Below, piece by piece: positions 1 to 11,767 of a stretch of 64,000 bases of DNA (position 1 is the first letter of the stretch; every line of letters starts with the position of its first letter). Location: NCBI GenBank assembly GCA_936450465.1, contig OW388297.1, forward strand, positions 62,369,202 to 62,433,201, in the 5' to 3' direction. The translations under genes and the position numbers were made by a program. The notes under the pieces were generated by a model that did no database searches, had not been told where the DNA came from, and was given only the letters and a program-made list of their open reading frames with translations. Origin of the DNA: Gibbula magus. Its lineage: Eukaryota; Mollusca; Gastropoda; Trochida; Trochidae.

Positions 1-3000
1 TACATCTACATCAACTGTTATAGATACATCTACATCAACTGTTATAGATACATCTACATCAACTGTTATAGATACATCTACATCAACTGTTATAGATACA
101 TCTACATCAACTGTTATAGATACATCTACATCAACTGTTATAGATACATCTACATCAACTGTTATAGATACATCTACATCAACTGTTATAGATACATCTA
201 CATCAACTGTTATAGATACATCTACATCAACTGTTATAGATACATCTACATCAGCTGTTATAGATACATCTACATCAGCTGTTATAGATACATCTACATC
301 AACTGTTATAGATACATCTACATCAACTGTTATAGATACATGAACATCAACTGTTATAGATACATGTACATCAACTGTTATAGATACATGTACATCAACT
401 GTTATAGATACATGTACATCAACTGTTATAGATACATATACATCAACTGTTATAGATACATCTACATCAACTGTTATAGATACATCTACATCAACTGTTA
501 TAGATACATCTACATCAACTGTTATAGATACATCTACATCAACTGTTATAGATACATGAACATCAACTGTTATAGATACATCTACATCAACTGTTATAGA
601 TACATGTACATCAACTGTTATAGATACATCTACATCAACTGTTATAGATACATCTACATCAGCTGTTATAGATACATCTACATCAACTGTTATAGATACA
701 TCTACATCAACTGTTATAGATACATGTACATCAACTGTTATAGATACATCTACATCAACTGTTATAGATACATGTACATCAACTGTTATAGATACATCTA
801 CATCAACTGTTATAGATACATGTACATCAACTGTTATAGATACATCTACATCAACTGTTATAGATACATGTACATCAACTGTTATAGATACATCTACATC
901 AACTGTTATAGATACATCTACATCAACTGTTATAGATACATGTACATCAACTGTTATAGATACATGTACATCAACTGTTATAGATACATCTACATCAACT
1001 GTTATAGATACATCTACATCAACTGTTATAGATACATCTACATCAACTGTTATAGATACATCTACATCAACTGTTATAGATACATGTACATCAACTGTTA
1101 TAGATACATGTACATCAACTGTTATAGATACATCTACATCAAATGTTATAGATACATCTACATCAACTGTTATAGATACATCTACATCAACTGTTATAGA
1201 TACATCTACATCAACTGTTACAGATACATGTACATCAACTGTTATAGATACATGTACATCAACTGTTATAGATACATGTACATCAACTGTTATAGATACA
1301 TCTACATCAACTGTTATAGATACATGTACATCAACTGTTATAGATACATCTACATCAACTGTTATAGATACATCTACATCAACTGTTATAGATACATGTA
1401 CATCAACTGTTATAGATACATGTACATCAACTGTTATAGATACATGTACATCAACTGTTATAGATACATATACATCAACTGTTATAGATACATCTACATC
1501 AGCTGTTATAGATACATCTACATCAACTGTTATAGATACATCTACATCAACTGTTATAGATACATGTACATCAACTGTTATAGATACATCTACATCAACT
1601 GTTATAGATACATGTACATCAACTGTTATAGATACATCTACATCAACTGTTATAGATACATGTACATCAACTGTTATAGATACATCTACATCAACTGTTA
1701 TAGATACATGTACATCAACTGTTATAGATACATCTACATCAACTGTTATAGATACATCTACATCAACTGTTATAGATACATGTACATCAACTGTTATAGA
1801 TACATGTACATCAACTGTTATAGATACATCTACATCAACTGTTATAGATACATCTACATCAACTGTTATAGATACATCTACATCAACTGTTATAGATACA
1901 TCTACATCAACTGTTATAGATACATGTACATCAACTGTTATAGATACATGTACATCAACTGTTATAGATACATCTACATCAACTGTTATAGATACATCTA
2001 CATCAACTGTTATAGATACATCTACATCAACTGTTATAGATACATCTACATCAACTGTTATAGATACATGTACATCAACTGTTACAGATACATGTACATC
2101 AACTGTTATAGATACATCTACATCAACTGTTATAGATACATCTACATCAACTGTTATAGATACATGTACATCAACTGTTATAGATACATCTACATCAACT
2201 GTTATAGATACATCTACATCAACTGTTATAGATACATGTACATCAACTGTTATAGATACATGTACATCAACTGTTATAGATACATGTACATCAACTGTTA
2301 TAGATACATATACATCAACTGTTATAGATACATCTACATCAACTGTTATAGATACATCTAGATCAACTGTTATAGATACATCTACATCAACTGTTATAGA
2401 TACATCTACATCAACTGTTATAGATACATGTACATCAACTGTTATAGATACATCTACATCAACTGTTATAGATACATCTACATCAACTGTTATAGATACA
2501 TCTACATCAACTGTTATAGATACATGTACATCAACTGTTATAGATACATCTACATCAACTGTTATAGATACATGTACATCAACTGTTATAGATACATCTA
2601 CATCAACTGTTATATCCACATCTACATCAACTGTTATAGATACATCTACATCAACTGTTATAGATACATCTACATCAACTGTTATAGATACATGTACATC
2701 AACTGTTATAGATACATGTACATCAACTGTTATAGATACATCTACATCAACTGTTATAGATACATGTACATCAACTGTTATAGATACATCTACATCAACT
2801 GTTATAGATACATCTACATCAACTGTTATAGATACATGTACATCAACTGTTATAGATACATCTACATCAACTGTTATAGATACATGTACATCAACTGTTA
2901 TAGATACATCTACATCAACTGTTATATCTACATCTACATCAACTGTTATAGATACATCTACATCAACTGTTATAGATACATCTACATCAACTGTTATATC

Positions 3001-4860
3001 TACATCTACATCAACTGTTATAAATACATGTACATCAACTGTTATAGATACATCTACATCAACTGTTATATCTACATCTACATCAACTGTTATAGATACA
3101 TCTACATCAACTGTTATAGATACATCTACATCAACTGTTATAGATACATGTACATCAACTGTTATAGATACATGTACATCAACTGTTATAGATACATGTA
3201 CATCAACTGTTATAGATACATGTACATCAACTGTTATAGATACATCTACATCAACTGTTATAGATACATCTACATCAACTGTTATAGATACATGTACATC
3301 AACTGTTATAGATACATCTACATCAACTGTTATAGATACATCTACATCAACTGTTATAGATACATCTACATCAACTGTTATATCTACATGTACATCAACT
3401 GTTATAGATACATCTACATCAACTGTTATAGATACATGAACATCAACTGTTATAGATACATCTACATCAACTGTTATAGATACATCTACATCAACTGTTA
3501 TAGATACATCTACATCAACTGTTATATCTACATCTACATCAACTGTTATAGATACATCTACATCAACTGTTATAGATACATCTACATCAGCTGTTATAGA
3601 TACATCTACATCAACTGTTATAGATACATCTACATCAACTGTTATATCTACATCTACATCAACTGTTATAGATACATCTACATCAACTGTTATAGATACA
3701 TCTACATCAACTGTTATATCTACATCTACATCAACTGTTATAGATACATCTACATCAACTGTTATAGATACATCTACATCAACTGTTATAGATACATGTA
3801 CATCAACTGTTATAGATACATCTACATCAACTGTTATAGATACATCTACATCAACTGTTATAGATACATGTACATCAACTGTTATAGATACATGTACATC
3901 AACTGTTATAGATACATCTACATCAGCTGTTATAGATACATGTACATCAACTGTTATAGATACATGTACATCAGCTGTTATAGATACATCTACATCAACT
4001 GTTATAGATACATCTACATCAACTGTTATAGATACATGTACATCAACTGTTATAGATACATGTACATCAACTGTTATAGATACATGTACATCAACTGTTA
4101 TAGATACATCTACATCAACTGTTATATCTACATCTACATCAACTGTTATAGATACATCTACATCAACTGTTATAGATACATCTACATCAACTGTTATAGA
4201 TACATGTACATCAACTGTTATAGATACATCTACATCAACTGTTATAGATACATCTACATCAACTGTTATAGATACATGTACATCAACTGTTATAGATACA
4301 TGTACATCAACTGTTATAGATACATCTACATCAGCTGTTATAGATACATGTACATCAACTGTTATAGATACATGTACATCAGCTGTTATAGATACATCTA
4401 CATCAACTGTTATAGATACATCTACATCAACTGTTATAGATACATGTACATCAACTGTTATAGATACATGTACATCAACTGTTATAGATTCATGTACATC
4501 AACTGTTATAGATACATCTACATCAACTGTTATAGATACATGTACATCAACTGTTATAGATACATGTACATCAACTGTTATAGATACATCTACATCAACT
4601 GTTATAGATACATGTACATCAACTGTTATAGATACATGTACATCAACTGTTATAGATACATCTACATCAGCTGTTATAGATACATGAACATCAACTGTTA
4701 TAGATACATGAACATCAACTGTTATAGATACATGTACATCAACTGTTATAGATACATGTACATCAGCTGTTATAGATACATGTACATCAACTGTTATAGA
4801 TACATGTACATCAACTGTTATAGATACATCTACATCAACTGTTATAGATACATCTACATC
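1..4860. repeat. 24-bp satellite array (about 202 copies)
   Basis: Uninterrupted head-to-tail array of a 24-bp monomer made of four hexamer-like blocks (TACATC, TACATC, AACTGT, TATAGA). It enters from the left edge of the window, so its full size is unknown. The commonest variant is TACATC to TACATG; rarer ones are TGAACATC, CAGCTG for CAACTG, and TATATCTA. Because 24 is a multiple of 3 and the monomer lacks stops in one frame, it yields spurious open frames of 673 and 813 codons with an 8-residue period (Y-I-N-C-Y-R-Y). Longer-range order is present: 661-1500 and 1501-2340 are 840-bp copies differing at four positions. Confidence 0.98.
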
Positions 4861-5400
4861 TTCGCATAAATGTAAACCTATATCTACATCTACATATTCA
4901 TTTACATATTAATTTACATATTAATCTATATCTTAACCATTGTCTACCGTTACTTCTACATCTACGTATGCCTACATCTACTTATCTACACCTCTTATAT
5001 CAACATCTACATCAACGTGTATATCTACAACTACGTCAACATTTTCGCATACATGTACATCTATATCCACATTTAAATCCGTAGCAATATCTACACATAC
5101 ATCATCTCTGATATATACAACTGCGTCAGCATCTGTATCAACGTCTTCATCTTATTCAATTCGTATATCTACATTACATCAAGTTTGTATGTACATCTAC
5201 ATATTCCCATTCATCGACACCTACATCTCAATCAACACCTACATCTACATGTTCATTTCAAGTGTATCTACATCTACAGCTACATCAACTCTTATATCTA
5301 CATAACACCAACTCGTATATTTACATCTACATCTTAGCATACATCTATACATAAATATACATCCAAATCATCACCTATATCTACATGTCGATTTGAACGG
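4861..5400. repeat. degenerate edge of the satellite (hexamer relics)
   Basis: The ordered 24-mers stop at about 4860 and give way to irregular TCTACA/ACATCT hexamers mixed with CATATTC and CAACTCGTATAT, without a fixed period. This looks like the older, decayed margin of the array. A 121-codon open frame here is a low-complexity Ser/Thr artefact. Confidence 0.8.
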
Positions 5401-5433
5401 GTTCAATTTGAAAATGCAGTGTTCATTTTCCGA

Positions 5434-5700
5434 TTAGAGTATCTTTTCAAAGACTTTTCCAATTGTTGATGTAAGCGTTATCCCTCGATAGTTTGATGGA
5501 TTCGATCTGTCTTTATTCCCACCCTTGAATATAGGTATGATTGAACCAATCCTCATAGCTGCTGGAACATAGCAAGTTTCTCGTATCAGATCGAACAGCT
5601 GTGCGAGACGGGGAGGTAAAATGTGGCCACCATACCGTATAACTGATATATAAATCAAAAACATGTGTAAAGATGTCAGTAAGTCGGATTTAGGAAAGCC
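5434..5700 (-). pseudogene. non-LTR retrotransposon reverse transcriptase fragment
   Basis: The minus-strand translation contains the conserved N-terminal reverse transcriptase block of jockey/CR1-type LINEs: VPAAMRIGSIIPIFKGG followed by NPSNYRGITLTSTIGKVFEK. Only about 90 codons remain. The catalytic FADD/YADD part is missing on the downstream side, where satellite-edge sequence begins, so this is a truncated relic. No promoter, endonuclease domain or poly-A tail is visible. The assignment to LINE RT is firm from the motif; the clade is not decided. Confidence 0.85.
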
Positions 5701-5969
5701 AAGCACTCTAAGTCAAGGGCCGTAACTCTGATAATATTCTTCCGATTGGTCCCAAAAAAGCACATGCCTATCAACGATGTATATCAAAAAGATGTATTAA
5801 GTTTCAGAAAGATTGATCAAAAACTGTGGGAGAAGTTTATTTTAGAACACTGGTTCTGTCAGTATGAAATCGGAAAGTCAAACGCTTTTACTCAAGGGCC
5901 CAAGTCTGAAAGTATTAATCCGAATTGTCCCAAAAAGGCACATGCTTATCAACGATGCCAATCAAAAAC
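5701..5969. repeat. dispersed repeat, two imperfect direct units
   Basis: Two related stretches (about 5705-5800 and 5875-5969) share AAGTCAAGGGCC-like starts, a core TCCCAAAAAAGCACATGC and a CTATCAACGATG end. Their ATCAAAAA tails form the target of the next element. No coding signal. Confidence 0.6.
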
Positions 5970-6703
5970 CATCCTCTGTTACCCAGGGTGTTATGCTCCG
6001 TTACTCTCCCCTGGGACACTCTATCAGGGAAATCTGTACTCAAATTACCCGCCCTTGGTCGGCGTGATGAAATCTGCAACCAATGAAAATGCTCGATAGA
6101 ATTCAATCAGTTTTTCAATTTCAAATCTGTCGCACACTTTATTGAAGCGTATGTCGGCCATGTTTAATGAAAAAACGAAAATAGCTGTTAAATTAATTTT
6201 CATTGGCTCGCAGGTCCAAGCTGCGTAGCAGTTTGATTGGCTCACGCCGGTCATGGGCGCGTACCGTATTTCCTCTTATAGACTCCCCCGGAGTCTATTC
6301 GATACACGGCGTCTATTCGAGACCGGCGTCTATTAATTTTTTGGTATACATAAACCGACTTAGAAAAATATAGAACTGCAATCATGAATATGAATTTGTT
6401 TTGGTGAGTATTTTATCATTAATGAACGGGAACAATGTTTTCTTTTAGAGGCATACCTTAACACATTGCATATTAAATAAAACTTTGCTCATCTTATCAT
6501 TCGGCGTCTATTCGAGGCCCGACGTCTATTTCCTTCAAACGGCCACACCCCGGCGTTTATTCGAGACCCGGCGTCAATTAGAGACCCGGTGTCTGTTAGA
6601 GGAAATACGGTAATTTCATTACAGATTTTCTTGATGGAGTGTCCCAGGGGTGATATAGTGGAGAGTAACGGAGCATATATAAAACCCTGGGTAACCGAGG
6701 ATT
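5970..6703. mobile_element. Mutator-like TIR element (MITE), copy 1
   Basis: Flanked by a 9-bp direct duplication ATCAAAAAC (5961-5969 and 6704-6712). Long inverted ends begin CATCCTCTGTTACCCAGGG on the left and read back from GGTAACCGAGGAT on the right, continuing through CTCCGTTACTCTCCAC, AAATCTGTACTCAAATTACC and beyond. A 9-bp duplication with long TIRs is the signature of Mutator-like elements. There is no transposase, so it is non-autonomous. A second copy lies at 59397-59785 and shows the same 9-bp rule. This copy is enlarged by an inserted element at 6264-6610. Confidence 0.85.
6264..6610. mobile_element. TA-target MITE nested in the Mutator-like MITE
   Basis: Ends are perfect 13-bp inverted repeats (CCGTATTTCCTCT and AGAGGAAATACGG) flanked by TA on both sides (6262-6263, 6611-6612). 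The interior is built of repeated GGCGTCTATTCGAG motifs in both ends. The sibling host element at 59694 reads GCGGGTAATTTGAG without the insert and so shows the empty TA site. Tc1/mariner-type insertion is inferred from the TA duplication. A fragment of the same end is at 32083-32130. Confidence 0.85.
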
Positions 6704-6712
6704 ATCAAAAAC

Positions 6713-8157
6713 ATGTGTAAAGTAATAACGTTTCAGAAAGAATTATAAACAATTATAGTAGGTGCAGGTGCCCTTTTCCACTGGTAGGGAACTTGGTTAC
6801 AGTGAGGGTGGAGTATTTGTGATTATAGCGACGGAGTCCTTGTGGTATTATCATAGTCACTGTGATTTTAGCCTCGGTAGGTCAATGGTAAGGAGCGATA
6901 AATGGCTTGCAGATATACAAACTCAATGTTATCAGAAAAATTCAACTAAACTGTAACATATATCCATAAGTGACAGCTAAATTTATGATGGAGCCACTGA
7001 TAATGTCATAAAGCTAGATATTGCCACCAAGTTCATTGTTTTGCATATCAGTATATTGTAAGTAACCGGTGCATATAGAACTGTATAAAGAAAGCATGTT
7101 GCTCCGATTAGGGTTCATCCTCTTTTATCATCAAGTAGTCGGCGTTTTATCCGTACAAAAACGTAGATATCAGTTACTTAAAATTTGTATAATGTGTACA
7201 GAAAATGTGTGAGAACATTTTATTGTCACAGCTTATTTCAAATCACAAAATGGATGTTAATTGGCTTGATTCGTCCAATATGATCTACGAATTTGATAAA
7301 AATGTCTCCCAGAACTTGCTTCTGGAAGTAGAAGATCATGGGAACTGTTTGTCTTCATTGGAAAATCGTATGGCATGGATGTTGCTGTTTTGATGAAATG
7401 TTACTACATCAGAAAATAACTGAGTAGCAATGTTATTTTCGAGGCAATCATCACTTGCAAAGAGATGGAAATGCCGTCCATTCTTCCAGCTGGTTTTATT
7501 AATGCCAATAATGTGTTACATAAGGCAACAGTTCTTGTATGCTATACTATTTTCGAAAATACATGTTTGTGAGATCATGTTCTTGTAAATGTATACAATT
7601 TGTGGGCTTTGTCAGTAGGGATTTTTGAAATATATATTGGTATGTTTGATACTTCGTGTTTGTTTCTGAATGCAATAAAGTCATTGAGGTGTATATCAAT
7701 ATAGACACTTGTTCAGATGGCAAATGGATAAACATTAGGTATTCGCAAAGGAAATGTTGATTATTTGAAAAGAAAATAATATAAGAATGTTCCGTTACCA
7801 TCAAAATTGCCATCACAAATTCGTTGTTACTAGTGATAAAGACTGACATGTATGAGATATGTTTGTTTATTTTAGCATACATTGTGATGGAATTTTACTG
7901 GTAATCTTGCAGGACATCCACTTTATATTTTTCTACTGTTGTATGTCATTATTATTACTGATTTCCTCCTATTACTCATGAAAATGGCTTTAATTACAGT
8001 TTGGGATTTAATTAAAGCTATGCATTAGATGTGTGTGTCAAAGAGAATACAAATGATAGCATCGTGTATTGATGTGGCAAGTTATAATCTAAAATACCAG
8101 AAACTAAAGTTATTATTTTCATTTCATTATGTTTCCTGTAAATTACCTCATTTTGAA
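6713..8157. other. unassigned AT-rich intergenic DNA
   Basis: No gene, RNA or bounded mobile element recognised. Short open frames (for example plus 7205-7393 and minus 7547-7882) have no recognisable family motif and no splice context, and are treated as chance. Confidence 0.6.
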
Positions 8158-8962
8158 GAGTACATACAATCTCAAGATGAAAATAGGTTTTCAGGACATG
8201 ACCTCTGTGACCTATATTTGGGGTCGCAGGATCACGACATCTACAATTTAGAATCCCAATGGGCCAAGGAGTCCGTACATGAAAATTTCAAGTCTCTAGG
8301 GCCAGTGGTTCTTGAGAAGATGATGAAAATATGTTTTCAGGTCATGACCTCTGTGACCCTATTTGGGATCACAAGGTCACCAAATTTACAATTTAGAATC
8401 CCCATTGGCCAAGGAGTCTGTACATAAAATTTCAGTTCCCTAGACCAAATGGTTATGAAGACGAAAAAGCTAAAAGTTTACAGACGGATGGATACCATGC
8501 CATGCCATGCCATGCCATGCGGCCTTTCAGGCTAGATGAGCTAAAAATAGAGCCATGGGCTTTGTAGCTCATCAGGGTTTATATTGTTTAACGATGAAGA
8601 CTGAAATAGATGTTTAGGTCATGGCCCTTGAGATCTTCTAGGTCTTCTCCAAAAAGACCTAGAAGGCTGTACTATTGTGCAATATAACTGCCTTTTGGGT
8701 ATTTTTGTTCTGGAGATGAAAATAGATTTTTAGGTCATGGACTGTGAGGCCTTTATTTGGGGCCCCAAATCTTCAACTTAGAATCCCCATTGGCTAAAAG
8801 AGTCTCTACACAATATTACAGCCTTCTAGGTATTTTTGTTCTGGAGAAGACAATGAAAATTGGTTTTTAGGTAATGGCCTGTGAGGCCCTTATTTGGGGC
8901 CCCAGCGTCACTAAATCTAAAATTTAGAATCCCCATTGGCTAAAGAGTCTACACACAATATA
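8158..8962 (+). repeat. dispersed repeat family A, tandem partial copies
   Basis: Two to three head-to-tail copies of a family defined by GGTCATGACCTCTGTGACC, TTTAGAATCCCCATTGGC, CAAGGAGTCTGTACAT and a 3' end GGCCTTTCAGGCTAGATGAG. The junction of one copy end with the next start forms a hairpin (GATGAGCTA ... TAGCTCATC, around 8533-8575). A small CCATG pentamer run precedes it (about 8496-8520). Other copies are at 11261-11530, 17350-17480, 36190-36480 (reversed), 58200-58440 and 59270-59970. No protein coding was recognised; it could be a SINE or MITE family. Confidence 0.75.
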
Positions 8963-9028
8963 CGAGGGGCGTTCAATAAGTGTTGCAAATTCAATTTAAA
9001 ACCAACTCGCGTAGTCAATTTTTTACTT

Positions 9029-10084
9029 TTATTTTTCAAAATAGTTACCCTTCACCTCAATACACTTATTCCATTTCTCTTTAAGACTTTTGATGCCGCT
9101 TTTGTAGAAGTTTTCCGTTTGGCCCCCTAACCACGCCTCTGTGGCAGCTTTGACGTCTTCGTCATCCCGGAAGTGCCTTCCACGTAGGGCGGATTTCAGG
9201 TTTCTGAACAGGAAGTAGTCACTGGGGGCTAGGTCTGGGCTGTAGGGTGGGTGGTTAAGCTGTTCGAATCCACAATCCCGTATAGCGGCCTGTGCAACTC
9301 TTGACTTGTGGACTGGAGCGTTGTCATGCAAAATCAGAACACCACGTGTCAACATTCCACGGCGTTTCTGTCGAATTGTCTTTCGCAATTCTTGCATTAG
9401 GTTGGCATAATATTGACCATTCATTGTAGTTTTGGTTGGCAAGTAATCAATTAATAATATGCCTTTTGCATCCCAAAAGATTGTCGCCATAACCTTGCCA
9501 GCTGATGGTTGAGTGCGAAACCTCAGGGGAGGCGGTGAACTCGGGTGCTTCCATTGCTTTGATTCCAGTTTAGTTTCCGGGTCCCAGTGGTGTATCCAGG
9601 TTTCGTCACCTGTCACCAGACGAGACAAAAACCTGGCTTCATCCGCATTAAACCGATCCAGGAGCTCCATGCAACTTTCGGTTCTTTTCTGGCGATCTTG
9701 TGCTGTGAGGTTTCTGGGTACCCATCTTGCAGATACCTTGGACATACCAAGATGGTCATGAATTATTTTTTCAACACTTCCAACTGATATCTGGAATTCC
9801 AAAGACAGTTCAGAAACTTTAACACGGCGGTCAGCTAAAATTCGTCTTTCGATAGTGGCAATAACTTCCGGTCGGGTGACTTCAGATGGCCTGCCTGACC
9901 GTGGGTCATCGTCTAAGGACTCCCTGCCCCGCTTGAACTGAAGAGACCAGCGACAAACTGTTGAAAAGTTAGGAGCATCCTTACCCATCACATTACACAT
10001 ACGATTATGTATTTCTGTAGCTTTGCATCCCTCTTTAGTAAGGAACTTGATCACAGCGCGTTGTTCATGTTTGAGAGAATACAT
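9029..10084 (-). CDS. mariner transposase, intact 351 aa
   Basis: Full-length mariner transposase of 351 residues, usual for the family (about 345). It would bind the element's inverted repeats and carry out cut-and-paste transposition at TA sites in the nucleus. The N-terminal part (about 1-115) is the paired helix-turn-helix DNA-binding region. WVPRNLT at 121-127 matches the conserved linker motif. The catalytic triad is complete: D160 in VTGDETW, D254 in ILHDNAPVH and D289 in SPDLAPSDY, with exactly 34 residues between the last two (DD34D). The start is the ATG at 10082-10084, with no better upstream start in frame. There is no stop or frameshift, so the gene is recent or still active. It has no introns and lies downstream of the 3' end of Rab5. 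Confidence 0.95.
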   Translation of the reverse strand: MYSLKHEQRAVIKFLTKEGCKATEIHNRMCNVMGKDAPNFSTVCRWSLQFKRGRESLDDDPRSGRPSEVTRPEVIATIERRILADRRVKVSELSLEFQISVGSVEKIIHDHLGMSKVSARWVPRNLTAQDRQKRTESCMELLDRFNADEARFLSRLVTGDETWIHHWDPETKLESKQWKHPSSPPPLRFRTQPSAGKVMATIFWDAKGILLIDYLPTKTTMNGQYYANLMQELRKTIRQKRRGMLTRGVLILHDNAPVHKSRVAQAAIRDCGFEQLNHPPYSPDLAPSDYFLFRNLKSALRGRHFRDDEDVKAATEAWLGGQTENFYKSGIKSLKEKWNKCIEVKGNYFEK

Positions 10085-10127
10085 GATTATGGAGACCCCT
10101 AGGTCAGCGCAGCTATTATATCTAATT

Positions 10128-10371
10128 ATATACCTCCCGGGTGTGTTAATAGCCTTTCAAGTTAGTCTTTATCCCCGTGGAAGATCACTACTTTGCATGA
10201 GAGGGCCTTACAAGGTTAGATAATGCCCTGCTGCGAGGGCCTTACAAGCGTTTATAAGGCCCTCGCAGCAGGGCATTATCTAACATTTTAAGGCCCTCTC
10301 ATGCAAAGTAGTGATCTTCCACGGGGATAAAGACTAACTTGAAAGGCTATTAACACACCCGGGAGGTATAT
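10128..10371. repeat. long near-perfect inverted repeat (foldback) inside the mariner
   Basis: Two arms of about 119 bp, starting ATATACCTCCCGGG and ending CCCGGGAGGTATAT, pair across a loop of a few bases around 10247-10251. Only about three mismatches are visible between the arms. It lies between the transposase start codon and the far TIR, so it is an insertion into, or an inverted duplication within, the mariner 5' region. Confidence 0.9.
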
Positions 10372-10484
10372 TGAAAGTAAGACCTGGAAATGCACTTAGA
10401 ATAATTTTTCAGACTTGCAACGCAATAGCCAACAAGCATCAATTATTATCGAAAATTATACAAAGTTAAAAATTTCCAAGTTGA

Positions 10485-10557
10485 AATAGCTGGTTTCGAA
10501 CCTGGCACCCTCCGCTCTCTAAACTGGCGCCTTAGACCGCTCGGCTATGCAGACCGA
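10485..10557 (-). repeat. tRNA-like (Leu/Ser type) sequence, SINE head or pseudogene
   Basis: Read on the minus strand it has an A box TAGCCGAGCGGTCTAAGGCG and a B box GGTTCGAAACC at tRNA-like spacing, resembling the long-variable-arm Leu/Ser class. The T stem and the acceptor ends do not pair properly, so it is not called as a functional tRNA. It more likely is the head of a tRNA-derived SINE. Confidence 0.6.
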
Positions 10558-10969
10558 GATGATGAGTAGAGTTGAATTACTCCATTTATAGTCATACCTT
10601 CTTTGCCTCGATATAACGCAACCGAGGGCGACATACCCTTTATAAAAACACGATTTGGGAATCACAAATTATAAATTGTAAATTTTTACATTTGACGTTT
10701 ATAAATAGGAAGAAAACATTCCTCCTTCGTCTTCTGCTTTTAAAATGGTCTAAGCGGAGGAATTAGGCACTGAAGAATGATAGAAAATCACGTGGGTACC
10801 GCGTGATATAGCGAACTGCACACGCCGCACGTGCTACACGTACGGCTAGGCTGACGGTTTGCCTCAAGCAAATTCAGGGGCCGTGTCAAAGGTTTATACG
10901 GTTTAAATTTTGGGTTTTTTAATTTTGAGGTAAAATTAAATATTTTCAATGTAAAGGTCGGTATATAAG

Positions 10970-11120
10970 ACAGAAAAAGACCTCGCCCACGGGATTTCCG
11001 TGGAAAGAAAGCCCCTGCCCTCGGGATCGGCCACGGGGTCGGGCAAGCCCTCCCCCTAGGCCGCTCCCTAGGGCAGCGGGCTCCCTTTCCACGGAAATCC
11101 CTGGTGCGCGGTCTTTCTCC
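10970..11120. repeat. GC-rich hairpin inside the mariner
   Basis: Left side AAAAGACCTCGCCCACGGG, GGATTTCCGTGGAAAG and CCCCTGCCCTCGGGATCGGC pairs imperfectly with the right side GGCCGCTCCCTAGGGCAG, CTTTCCACGGAAATCC and GCGCGGTCTTTC. It is far richer in GC than its surroundings and looks like a small foldback element. Confidence 0.7.
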
Positions 11121-11260
11121 TTAACATAATTGTTATGTCTAGAAATTGTTTTGACATGTGTCAATGTTATGTTTTGACTATAGTAACACCTGCTATAAGC
11201 TGACCCTGTTTATGTAAACACCAATGCCCTGCTTGCATCACTTATTGAACGCCCCTCGTA

Positions 11261-11530
11261 ACAGCATATTTTTGTTCTGGAGAAGAAGATGAAAATAGGG
11301 TTTTAGGTTATGGCGTGCAAGGCCCTAATTTGGGGTCACAGGGTCACCAATTTTACAATTTAGAATCCCCATTGGACAAGGAGTCTACACAAAAAATTTG
11401 AGCTCTCTAGAGTTATTGGTTCTGGAGAAGAAGAATGAAGAAGCGAAAAATTTACGGACGCCGGACGCCATGCCATAAGCCCATCGGGCCTTTTAGGCCT
11501 GATGATCTAAAAATGTGAAAATTTTCGGAC
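11261..11530 (+). repeat. family A repeat, continuation after the mariner
   Basis: Resumes family A (TTTTTGTTCTGGAGAAGAAG, CAATTTAGAATCCCCATTGG, GGGCCTTTTAGGCCTGATG) on the far side of the mariner. A weaker repeated segment (AAGCCAATCTGGGC) follows to about 11600. Confidence 0.75.
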
Positions 11531-11767
11531 AACGCCTGACGGACAAGGATCCATGTCACAAGCCAATCTGGGCTTAAATCTTTAAGTCCCATGGTTTATA
11601 AGATTTTTACCATTTCTTCTTCCAGTTGCCACTATATAAGAAGTACGATGTCAAATTTACTTATTTTATTTCATGTTCACAGATTTCCTGCTGAACTGGT
11701 ATAATAGTTTACTTGTTCAAAGTGACAGACAACAAAACACATTGAGCATCATTACTATATACAGAAG

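Larger units (their letters stand above)
8963..11258 (-). mobile_element. mariner-type DNA transposon, 2.3 kb
   Basis: Terminal inverted repeats CGAGGGGCGTTCAATAAGTG and its reverse complement sit at both ends, with TA duplicated immediately outside (8961-8962 and 11259-11260). The element interrupts family A: sequence on both sides rejoins into that family's ACACAATATTACAGC...TTTTTGTTCTGG stretch seen uninterrupted near 8800. The transposase is intact on the minus strand. At 2.3 kb the element is about 1 kb longer than a standard mariner. The extra length is all upstream of the transposase (10085-11258) and holds a foldback, a tRNA-like segment and a GC-rich hairpin, suggesting secondary insertions. 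Confidence 0.93.

Noticed and set aside
1..4860. Possible CRISPR-like array
   Set aside because: Monomers are contiguous with no unique spacers and the genome is eukaryotic.
340..4869. Two very long open frames (673 and 813 codons) with 8-residue repeats
   Set aside because: They are products of a 24-bp satellite with a monomer length divisible by three; no start context, splice sites or unique sequence.
9513..9787. Plus-strand frames inside the mariner
   Set aside because: Shadows of the transposase, which has the complete DD34D motif on the minus strand.
10485..10557. Functional tRNA-Leu or tRNA-Ser gene
   Set aside because: A and B boxes are good but T stem and acceptor stem do not pair.
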